The position numbers were made by a program, and so were the translations under genes. From Planctomycetota bacterium (GTDB lineage Bacteria; Planctomycetota; Brocadiia; JAJRTI01), in contig JAJRTI010000083.1 of assembly GCA_024278415.1 (NCBI GenBank), forward strand, positions 1-6,075: 6,075 nt of DNA, given 5' to 3'. This document shows positions 1 through 5,348 of the stretch, in pieces (position 1 is the first letter of the stretch; each line of letters opens with the position of its first letter). Under the pieces are notes generated by a model, which saw only the letters and a program-made list of their open reading frames with translations, made no database searches and was not told the origin of the DNA.

Positions 1-933
1 GACGAACACGGCATGGCGGTGATGACCATGCGGTCGTTTCTCTATCTCCAGCCGGGCGAGACGACCGGCTGCGTTGGCTGCCACGAGCCCCGCTCGGCCG
101 CGCCGGAGATGCGGCCTGGCCCGAAGCGCGCCATCTTCCATGAGTTGACTCCGCCCGCGGGCCCTCGATACCCCGGCGGGTTCAGCTTCATGCGCACGGT
201 GCAGCCTGTGCTCGACCGCTACTGCATCAGTTGCCACGGCCTGGAGAAGACGGATGGTGGGATCAGCCTTCTCGGCACTCTGAAGATAGCTGGGGGCGGC
301 GGCCGGGGGCTGGCCCGCCTGCAAGCCACAGCGTCCTACAGCGCGCTGCTCAGCCGCAAGGGCTTGGTCAAGGTGGCGCCCCGCAATCGCGAGACCTACT
401 ACAGCAAGCCCAAGGATTACTTCGCGCACGCCGGGAAACTGGCGAAGTTGCTTCTCGACGGCCACGACGGCCAAGTCAAGCTGGACCGCGAAAGTTTCCA
501 GCGGATCGTGGATTGGCTCGACTTGAACGCCCAGTTCTACGGCGACTACTCCTTCTCCCGCGCGGAACTGCGCCGGCCGTCGGCTGAGGGGGAGAAGGCG
601 TTGCGCAAGCACATTGCCAAGACCTTCGGCGAGGCGCTCGCGAAGCAGCCGTTCCGCGCGCTGGTGAACGTGGCGCTGCCGAGCGAAAGCCGCATCCTCA
701 AGGCCCCGCTCGCGGCCGCGGCAGGCGGCTGGGGGCAGATCCCCAACGGCTGGTCCAGCACCGCTGATCCCGGCTACCAGAAGATGAAGGCGCTCGTCGA
801 AGCCTCGATCCAGCCGTCGCCCCCTCAGGGCGTGGCTGGCGAGTGCGGCCAGAAGCGCTGCCGTTGCCGCAGTTGCTGGGTGCGCCGCGCAGAGGAGGAG
901 TATCGCAAGCGCGTGGCGCAGGACTCACGCTAA
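1..933 (+). CDS. HzsA-like c-type cytochrome, C-terminal part (5' end outside window)
   Basis: The reading frame is open from base 1 (DEHGMAVMTMRSFLYLQPGE...), so the gene begins upstream; the ATG at 13 is internal. Two haem c attachment motifs are visible: CVGCH at 70-84, in the family-like context LQPGET-x3-CVGCHEPR, and CISCH at 223-237, in the context VQPVLDRYCISCHGL. Near the end is a cysteine cluster, C-x4-C-x-C-x2-CW (844-879), followed by a charged tail and TAA at 931-933. From memory, this combination matches the HzsA-like proteins (hydrazine synthase alpha-subunit middle-domain family) common in Planctomycetota and relatives. Most members are outside anammox bacteria and have no proven reaction, so hydrazine synthesis should not be inferred. 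The protein is probably exported, because haem c is attached outside the cytoplasm; the signal peptide would lie before the window. The terminal four-cysteine cluster could bind metal (inference). Confidence 0.85.
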   Translation, partial: DEHGMAVMTMRSFLYLQPGETTGCVGCHEPRSAAPEMRPGPKRAIFHELTPPAGPRYPGGFSFMRTVQPVLDRYCISCHGLEKTDGGISLLGTLKIAGGGGRGLARLQATASYSALLSRKGLVKVAPRNRETYYSKPKDYFAHAGKLAKLLLDGHDGQVKLDRESFQRIVDWLDLNAQFYGDYSFSRAELRRPSAEGEKALRKHIAKTFGEALAKQPFRALVNVALPSESRILKAPLAAAAGGWGQIPNGWSSTADPGYQKMKALVEASIQPSPPQGVAGECGQKRCRCRSCWVRRAEEEYRKRVAQDSR

Positions 934-1043
934 CATCATGGCGCGGCTGAGGCGTCTGACGAGCCGCCGGTTTGTAGTGACGCTCGCAAGGGCCTCCTCT
1001 GGTGCGCTTAGCGCGACGCAAGGCCATAGACGCGGAGTGGCTG

Positions 1044-1088
1044 GAGTGCGGCGGCAGAGTCCCGCACGTGCGGGAACGCCGCTTTGGC
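1044..1088 (+). repeat. Dispersed stem-loop repeat, copy 1
   Basis: The core is a perfect 16-base palindrome (TCCCGCACGTGCGGGA, 1060-1075), enclosed by an outer 6-bp stem GCGGCG (1048-1053) with CGCCGC (1077-1082). A CAGAG-containing bulge lies on the left side. The left part, GGAGTGCGGCGGCAGAGTCC and onward to 1067, recurs on the opposite strand at 4633-4656 with only two differences over 24 bases. The palindrome and surrounding stem are kept, although the stem sequence differs. This is therefore a multi-copy structured repeat. Confidence 0.75.
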
Positions 1089-1258
1089 TTCTGCGCTGGC
1101 GAGGTCCGTTGGCCTTCTGTCTATCCACTGCTCTACGAAATAGGTGTCCGATTGTGGCCGCGATTGCGTTCTGACATGTAGAGGCCAACAGAAAAGCCTT
1201 GTCATACTTCGCGGCGGGCCTTTGCCCTATCCTTGAGGAACTGCAACCAGAAGCTGGA

Positions 1259-1280
1259 GCGGAATGCCTTCGCATTCCGC
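1259..1280. repeat. Perfect 9-bp hairpin with 4-base loop
   Basis: GCGGAATGC (1259-1267) pairs exactly with GCATTCCGC (1272-1280) around the loop CTTC. It lies about 155 bases before the kinase start and 9 bases before a second hairpin. No U-tract follows, so it is not a standard terminator. Confidence 0.65.
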
Positions 1281-1288
1281 ACACGTAG

Positions 1289-1308
1289 CCGAAGCCGCCA
1301 GGCTTCGG
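1289..1308. repeat. Perfect 8-bp hairpin with 4-base loop
   Basis: CCGAAGCC (1289-1296) pairs with GGCTTCGG (1301-1308) around the loop GCCA. With the hairpin at 1259-1280 it forms a tandem pair in the kinase upstream region. The role is unknown: it could belong to the untranslated leader or be part of the dispersed repeat family of this genome. Confidence 0.6.
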
Positions 1309-1435
1309 GCGGACCGGCGAGAGGCGCACAGATTGCCCGCACAGCCACACGCTGAAACCGGAAGGCGAAGGTCTTCCGCTCCTGGATTGCCGGCGAAGCC
1401 AGCGTTAGAATATCCATCCACAAGAACAGGTGGAC

Positions 1436-3607
1436 ATGAGGAACAAACGTGCAATGCCTGAGCAACTGCTGAAATGCTCGGAGTGCGGGAAGACTTACCG
1501 CGCGCGGGACTGCGACGAGCAGCGCACGTACTCGTGCAAGCGCTGTGGCGGCAAGCTGGACGCGGTGTCCAAGGCGGGAACATCGCCTCCCGAGGGCGGG
1601 GAGTCTGGATCTGACGATCCCCTCGTGGGCAGCCAGATCGGGCCGTACAAGATTCTGGCGAAGCTCGGCGAAGGCGGCATGGGCGCAGTGTACAAGGCTC
1701 AGCACACTGGCCTGCGCCGGCTGAGTGCGCTGAAGCTGCTGCCCCAGCAGAAAGCCGAGCGGTCGCAGCGCGCGGTGCAACGCTTCATGCGCGAGGCCCG
1801 TTCCGCGGCCGCGCTCGAACACCCCAACATCGTGACCGTCTTCAACGTGGGCGAGGCGGACGGGTGGCACTACATCGACATGCAGTTCGTCGATGGCGAG
1901 AGCCTTCAGGACCGGCTTGAGCGAGAGGGCAGGATGAGCGTTGACGACGCGACCGCGCTCGTGATCGACGTGGCCAACGCGCTCGCGGCCGCACATGCAC
2001 AGAGCATCGTGCATCGGGACATCAAGCCGGCCAACGTGCTGCTGGGAAAGGACGGGACGGTGAAAGTCGCGGACTTCGGCCTGGCCAAGAATGTCGACAG
2101 CGAGGACACGCTCATCACGGTCGAGGGCCGAGGCGGCATGCTCGGCACGCCCTGGTTCATGAGCCCGGAGCAGTGCGATGGCCTGCCCCTCGACGGCCGA
2201 ACCGACATTTATTCGTTGGGCGTGACCTACTACTACATGCTGACAGGCGATGTGCCGTTCAAGACGGACGAGACGGGCACGGTCTCGTACAAGCACCGAT
2301 CTGCGTCGGTGCCGGACCCGCGTAAGCTGGTGGCGACTGTGCCGGCGGCAGCGGTCCAGACCATCGAGAGGGCGATGGCGAAACGGCCGGAGGAGCGCTA
2401 CCAGACGTGCGAGGAGATGGTCGCGGCGCTGTCGGGAACTCCCGCGGCTACGATCACTGCGAAGGTCACAGCCTCGGCGGTGCGGCCCCGGGTAACGGAG
2501 ATCCTCCACTCGTTGCGCGTGACCGCGCAGGTCATGAACGCCAGCATCGTGATCATCGTCAAGCTAATCGTGTCCCTCAAGTGGCTAGCGGCGGTCATCT
2601 TGCTGTTGTGCGTGCTCGCCATGCCGAGCCTGAGGACGCGAGCATTCTCCTTCTTAAGTGGACAAGGCGACCAACAGAAGGGGGCGACAGAGCCTCAGGT
2701 CGCTATGCTGCCTCCCCATCGACCCGTGGAGGACGAGGCCGCACCCAAAGCTGAGAACGAGTCAGAACAGAAGACTGCCTCCCGCGGACCAGGACCGACG
2801 GTCGAGCCCAAGCCCCCACCCCAAGCACCGGTGGCGCCCGTCCGTGTTCCGACGACAGTGACTCCGACCGGCAAGACCTGGACCAATCCCGTCGACGGCT
2901 CCGAGATGATCCTCTGCCCCGCGGGCACGTTCAAGATGGGCGAGGGCAACACGGCGCAGGAAGTCGCCGTGGACAGTTTCTACATCAGCAAGTACGAGGT
3001 GACGAACCGGCAGTTCAAGGAGTTCGTGGACGCGAACCCGCAGTGGCGAAAGGGCCAAGTCAATACTCGCTCCTACATGGCCAGTTGGAAGGACGACACA
3101 TTCCCCTCAGACGAGGCCGATCATCCCGTTGATTCCGTGACTTGGCGTGCAGCGAAGGCGTACTGCGGATGGGCAGGTGGCCGGCTGCCGACGGAGGCCG
3201 AATGGGAGTACGCGTGCCGAGCAGGCACGACCACGAAGTACAGCTTTGGAGATGACGAGAACTTGCTGCCCCAGTACGCATGGCCATACACGTGGGGCGG
3301 CGACTTCGCCACGCGCCCTGTGGGCTTGAAGAAGCCCAATGCCTGGGGCATACACGATATGCATGGCAACGTGTGGGAGTGGACGAGTAGCATCAACTGG
3401 CCGTACCCCTACAAGGCGAACGATGGCCGAGAGAACCTTGACGATGGCTACTCTCGCCGGGTAGTGCGAGGCGCTGGCTACTACGGGGGCCGCCTCTTGA
3501 TCCATTCGGCCGCTCGAAGCGACTACGCGCCTGCACAGGCCATAGGTCAGGTCGGCTTCCGGCTGAGCATCTCCTCAAGGCTTCGAACGAGGAATCGGCG
3601 CCCGTGA
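1436..3607 (+). CDS. Membrane Ser/Thr protein kinase: zinc ribbon, kinase, TM, FGE-like domain
   Basis: Numbering is from ATG 1436. GTG 1430 and ATG 1454 are alternative starts; 1454 has GAGGA 11 bases upstream. Residues 14-37 hold a zinc ribbon (CSEC...CKRC). Residues about 69-334 form a Hanks-type kinase with all key elements: glycine loop GEGGMG (78-83), ATP-binding Lys100 in ALKLL, helix-C Glu120, HRDIKPAN (193-200), DFG (213-215) and the activation segment GTPWFMSPEQ (237-246). It should be active. A hydrophobic stretch at 370-396, with core WLAAVILLLCVLAM (383-396), is the likely membrane segment. A Pro/Glu/Lys-rich linker follows to about 478, then an FGE-sulfatase/SUMF1-like domain (479-713) with GGRLPTEAEWEYACRAG, MHGNVWEW and VGFRL. 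This puts the kinase in the cytoplasm and the FGE-like module outside. That module has no cysteine pair near RVVRGAGYYGG...AARS, so formylglycine synthesis is unlikely. The Arg-rich end after GFRLSISS looks out of frame; a frameshift is possible (see the next gene). Confidence 0.9.
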   Translation: MRNKRAMPEQLLKCSECGKTYRARDCDEQRTYSCKRCGGKLDAVSKAGTSPPEGGESGSDDPLVGSQIGPYKILAKLGEGGMGAVYKAQHTGLRRLSALKLLPQQKAERSQRAVQRFMREARSAAALEHPNIVTVFNVGEADGWHYIDMQFVDGESLQDRLEREGRMSVDDATALVIDVANALAAAHAQSIVHRDIKPANVLLGKDGTVKVADFGLAKNVDSEDTLITVEGRGGMLGTPWFMSPEQCDGLPLDGRTDIYSLGVTYYYMLTGDVPFKTDETGTVSYKHRSASVPDPRKLVATVPAAAVQTIERAMAKRPEERYQTCEEMVAALSGTPAATITAKVTASAVRPRVTEILHSLRVTAQVMNASIVIIVKLIVSLKWLAAVILLLCVLAMPSLRTRAFSFLSGQGDQQKGATEPQVAMLPPHRPVEDEAAPKAENESEQKTASRGPGPTVEPKPPPQAPVAPVRVPTTVTPTGKTWTNPVDGSEMILCPAGTFKMGEGNTAQEVAVDSFYISKYEVTNRQFKEFVDANPQWRKGQVNTRSYMASWKDDTFPSDEADHPVDSVTWRAAKAYCGWAGGRLPTEAEWEYACRAGTTTKYSFGDDENLLPQYAWPYTWGGDFATRPVGLKKPNAWGIHDMHGNVWEWTSSINWPYPYKANDGRENLDDGYSRRVVRGAGYYGGRLLIHSAARSDYAPAQAIGQVGFRLSISSRLRTRNRRP
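3589..3594 (+). promoter_or_regulatory. Shine-Dalgarno site for the GTG start at 3604
   Basis: GAGGAA lies inside the end of the kinase gene, 9 bases before the GTG at 3604. The spacing is good. Together with the GTGA stop/start overlap (3604-3607), it supports coupled re-initiation of translation on the downstream FGE-like gene. It competes with the view that the two reading frames were one gene split by an indel. Confidence 0.5.
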
Positions 3608-4422
3608 AGGCGCATAGGCAGACCACGCCAGACACGAACTCCGTCCAAGCTAGGCCTAGACCAGCGGGCAAGACCTGGACCAACCCCAAGGACGGGTCCG
3701 AGATGGTCTACGTGCCCGGGGGCTCGTTCAAGATGGGCAGCCACGAGCAAGACGACGAGAAGCCTATTCATGATGTCAGCGTGGGGAGCTTCTACATCGG
3801 CAAGTACGAGGTCACGAACAAGCAGTTCAAGAAGTTCGTGGACGCGAACCTGCAGTGGCGCAAGGATCGGATCGACAAGAAATACCATGACGGCGACTAC
3901 CTGAAGCACTGGAACGGCGACACGTATCCCTCGGACAAGGCGGAGCATCCGGTGGTGTACGTGAGTTGGTTCGCCGCGAAGGCGTATTGCGAGTGGGCGG
4001 GGGGCCGGCTGCCTACGGAAGCGGAATGGGAGTACGCGTGCCGCGCGGGCTCGACCACGAAGTACTGCTTTGGCGACAGCGAGAGCCAACTGGGCGAGTA
4101 TGCGTGGTACCGAAGCAACTCTGGCGGAAGCACACACCCCGTGGGCGGCAAGAAGCCGAACGCGTGGGGCATCTACGACATGCACGGCAACGTATGGGAA
4201 TGGTGCAGCAGCAAGTACAAGCCATACCCCTACAAGGCGAACGATGGCCGAGAGGACATGAATGACACTGGTTCTCGCCGCGTGTTGCGCGGCGGCGGCT
4301 GGACCAGCACCAGCCTCATCGTCGTCAACTGCCGCTCGGCGTACCGCAGCAACCCCACGCCCACGTACTGCCTCCACTCCGCAGGCTTGCGTGTGTGTGT
4401 TCCTTCCAGGGCTCCGAAATAA
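3604..4422 (+). CDS. FGE/SUMF1-like domain protein, overlapping the kinase gene
   Basis: This is a 272-residue protein that is almost entirely one FGE-sulfatase (SUMF1-like) domain: NPKDGSEMVYVPGGSFKMG (28-46), FYIGKYEVTNKQF (63-75), GGRLPTEAEWEYACRAG (133-149), MHGNVWEW (193-200), RRVLRGGGW (225-233) and a degenerate GLRVC end. By eye it is about 60% identical to the FGE domain ending the kinase, including a shared 30-base DNA stretch (3404-3433 and 4225-4254). It is thus a tandem duplicate. The catalytic cysteine pair of true FGEs (Cys336/Cys341 in human) is absent; Cys243 in NCRSAYRS sits at a different place. The start is GTG, with GAGGAA upstream and a 4-base overlap with the kinase stop. 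There is no signal peptide or membrane segment, so as a separate protein it would be cytoplasmic. The frame is open upstream to 3442 and reads as a plausible linker before the GTG, so it may be the detached end of the kinase protein. Confidence 0.8.
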   Translation: MKAHRQTTPDTNSVQARPRPAGKTWTNPKDGSEMVYVPGGSFKMGSHEQDDEKPIHDVSVGSFYIGKYEVTNKQFKKFVDANLQWRKDRIDKKYHDGDYLKHWNGDTYPSDKAEHPVVYVSWFAAKAYCEWAGGRLPTEAEWEYACRAGSTTKYCFGDSESQLGEYAWYRSNSGGSTHPVGGKKPNAWGIYDMHGNVWEWCSSKYKPYPYKANDGREDMNDTGSRRVLRGGGWTSTSLIVVNCRSAYRSNPTPTYCLHSAGLRVCVPSRAPK

Positions 4423-4434
4423 CCCTTTTCCCTC

Positions 4435-4464
4435 CTCCAGACGCTGCGGTAGCAGCGTCTGGAG
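4435..4464 (+). terminator. Possible terminator: 13-bp perfect hairpin after the FGE-like gene
   Basis: CTCCAGACGCTGC (4435-4447) pairs perfectly with GCAGCGTCTGGAG (4452-4464) around the loop GGTA, 12 bases after the stop codon. Its position suits an operon end. However, AAAAGT follows rather than a T-run, so it is not a canonical intrinsic terminator. It could instead protect the 3' end of the message or be one more structured repeat. Confidence 0.4.
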
Positions 4465-4514
4465 AAAAGTCTCGCGAGAAATGGCGCCTGTGAAGTGCTT
4501 TTGGTTGGCCGCTC

Positions 4515-4575
4515 GTAGCACGCACGTCAGTGCATCTCTGAACGGCGGATCGGAACGCTCTTACCGGCGTGCTAC
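4515..4575. repeat. Long-loop inverted repeat
   Basis: GTAGCACGC (4515-4523) is the exact complement of GCGTGCTAC (4567-4575), 43 bases apart. It sits immediately before the dispersed stem-loop repeat at 4607-4656. The function is unknown; this could be one domain of a larger folded element. Confidence 0.4.
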
Positions 4576-4606
4576 AAACGGCAGAGCCGCGGGCCCGCGT
4601 GCAAAC

Positions 4607-4656
4607 GGAAAGCGCCTTCGCCGTCCCGCATATGCGGGACTCTGCCGGCGCATTCC
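4607..4656 (-). repeat. Dispersed stem-loop repeat, copy 2 (inverted)
   Basis: The centre is a perfect 18-base palindrome, GTCCCGCATATGCGGGAC (4623-4640). It is surrounded by GGAAAGCGCC (4607-4616) pairing with GGCGCATTCC (4647-4656), with one mismatch in ten. Read on the - strand it begins GGAATGCGCCGGCAGAGTCC and matches copy 1 at 1044-1067 in 22 of 24 bases. The CGGCAGAG side also has a second possible partner upstream at 4579-4586. Confidence 0.75.
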
Positions 4657-4662
4657 ATATCG

Positions 4663-4694
4663 GCCATGCCATCATGCCATCTGCCATATGCCAT
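4663..4694 (+). repeat. Five GCCAT direct repeats upstream of a promoter
   Basis: GCCAT occurs at 4663, 4668, 4676, 4683 and 4690, with steps of 5, 8, 7 and 7 bases. The array ends 7 bases before the -35 hexamer at 4702. The close spacing and position would suit a regulator binding site, but a chance low-complexity tract is also possible. Confidence 0.4.
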
Positions 4695-4701
4695 CCGTCG
4701 A

Positions 4702-4730
4702 TTGACAACGACCGCGGGGGCCGATACATT
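4702..4730 (+). promoter_or_regulatory. Sigma70-like promoter
   Basis: A consensus -35 TTGACA (4702-4707) is separated by the ideal 17 bases from TACATT (4725-4730), a four-of-six match to the -10 box. Transcription would start near 4737 and run towards the small gene at 5063. This would give a leader of about 325 bases containing the whole compound palindrome at 4824-5027. A 6-bp inverted repeat, GCCGAT/ATCGGC (4720-4725 and 4738-4743), straddles the -10 box and might serve as an operator. Confidence 0.5.
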
Positions 4731-4823
4731 CTGGACGATCGGCGCCTCTCACGGGTGGGACGGCGAGTAGCTCTTTACCCACATTTGTCTGGTCATGAAG
4801 TCCCCCCTGTCGACGCGGCATCT

Positions 4824-5027
4824 GTTGGAGTGACGCCTTCAGGCGTCAGTGCATCCCGCGCCTTCAGGCGTGGGGATCGCGCTCACAGAGCATGTGTCCG
4901 GCCGGTAGCCGCATGCGCCAGCAGGCGGAGATATTCGCCATCTCGTCGCCACAGCCACGACGACTGTGGCGGTGAAGCAGCGGCTAAAGCCGCTGCTTGA
5001 ACGGACGGCTGAAGCCGTCACTCCAAC
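4824..5027. repeat. Compound palindromic element with 24-bp terminal inverted repeats (MITE-like)
   Basis: The ends, 4824-4847 (GTTGGAGTGACGCC...) and 5004-5027 (...GCCGTCACTCCAAC), are inverted repeats matching at 22 of 24 bases. Each end contains its own tetraloop hairpin: TGACGCC-TTCA-GGCGTCA (4831-4848) and GACGGC-TGAA-GCCGTC (5004-5019). The two mismatches between the ends are partner bases in those hairpins, so pairing is preserved. Between the ends lie three more hairpins: 4853-4877 (loop TTCA), 4947-4971 (8-bp stem CGCCACAG/CTGTGGCG) and 4975-4998 (10-bp stem AAGCAGCGGC with loop TAAA). There is no coding content and no obvious target-site duplication. It fits a non-autonomous mobile or REP-like element, or a structured leader of the gene 36 bases downstream. 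Confidence 0.65.
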
Positions 5028-5062
5028 GCGTGCGACATCCCGGGAGTGACACAAGACTAACC

Positions 5063-5305
5063 ATGAAGCCATCCAAGGAACTCATCGACGATCTATTCCG
5101 CAAGCGCGTGCTACGCGCGAGGCGCATGTCTCCAGAGGAGAAGCTGCTCGCCGGGCCGCGGCTGTTCGATTCGATGTGCGCCATCATGCGCGACGGTATT
5201 CGAGACGAACGCCCTGACGCGGATGAGGCGGAGGTCGAGCGGATTCTCAGACAGCGACTCGCATTGCAGCGCAAGCTGGAGGGTATCCCTTTGAGCCGCG
5301 GATGA
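5063..5305 (+). CDS. Small hypothetical protein, possibly a toxin-antitoxin-like partner
   Basis: This 80-residue, highly charged, probably helical protein (MKPSKELIDDLFRKRVLRARRMSPEEKLLAG..., ending ...RQRLALQRKLEGIPLSRG) has no membrane segment, signal peptide or cysteine metal site. The ATG at 5063 is preferred over TTG 4997 because the longer form would translate the hairpins of the preceding repeat. The ribosome site is weak (GGGAG at 5042-5046 is too distant). The RARRMSPEEKLLAGPRLFD and DADEAEVERILRQRL segments resemble, from memory, a family of short proteins encoded before nucleotidyltransferase-like genes in Planctomycetota and cyanobacteria. That assignment is unverified. An ATGA overlap at 5302-5305 would suit a coupled second gene, but no recognisable partner follows. 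The gene is flanked on both sides by palindromic elements. Confidence 0.7.
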   Translation: MKPSKELIDDLFRKRVLRARRMSPEEKLLAGPRLFDSMCAIMRDGIRDERPDADEAEVERILRQRLALQRKLEGIPLSRG

Positions 5306-5348
5306 TTCTAGAGTTCAGATCCGAGACGGTGGAACCATTGCAGATCGT

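Larger units (their letters stand above)
934..1435. other. Intergenic region with dispersed stem-loops, no supported gene
   Basis: About 500 bases separate the HzsA-like gene from the kinase gene. The short open frames here lack recognisable protein character and run through palindromic repeats. The stretch holds a dispersed repeat at 1044-1088 and two perfect tetraloop hairpins at 1259-1280 and 1289-1308. It also holds a wide, interrupted inverted repeat (GTTGGCC 1108-1114 with GGCCAAC 1183-1189; CTCTAC 1131-1136 with GTAGAG 1178-1183). I see no U-tract terminator after the upstream gene and no convincing promoter. Confidence 0.6.
4423..5062. other. Intergenic region: stem-loops, direct repeats, promoter, compound palindrome
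   Basis: No gene is supported in these 640 bases. In order it holds a 13-bp hairpin (4435-4464), a long-range stem (4515-4575), the second copy of a dispersed repeat (4607-4656), five GCCAT repeats (4663-4694), a sigma70-like promoter (4702-4730) and a five-hairpin compound palindrome (4824-5027). Open frames crossing it consist of translated palindromes and resemble no family. Confidence 0.6.

Noticed and set aside
938..1174. Short + strand open frame just after the HzsA-like gene
   Set aside because: No ribosome site, no homology recognised, and it reads through the palindromic repeat at 1044-1088.
1387..1411. TTGCCG and TAGAAT as a promoter for the kinase gene
   Set aside because: The spacer is only 13 bases and the -35 match is weak, so it is not supported as a promoter.
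1202..2509. 435-codon open frame on the - strand opposite the kinase domain
   Set aside because: It mirrors the kinase gene, which has all catalytic motifs. The - strand product is Arg/His/Leu-rich without recognisable domains.
3547..4521. 324-codon open frame on the - strand opposite the FGE-like gene
   Set aside because: It is an antisense shadow of a GC-rich gene. The + strand frame carries clear FGE motifs; the - strand product is repetitive Ala/Arg/Val with no family character.
4569..5000. 143-codon open frame across the intergenic stem-loops
   Set aside because: It spans a dispersed repeat, the promoter and the compound palindrome. Arg/Ala/Ser-rich composition without motifs indicates chance.
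4997..5062. TTG start that would extend the small protein by 22 residues
   Set aside because: The extension translates the end of the compound palindrome, so ATG 5063 is the better start.
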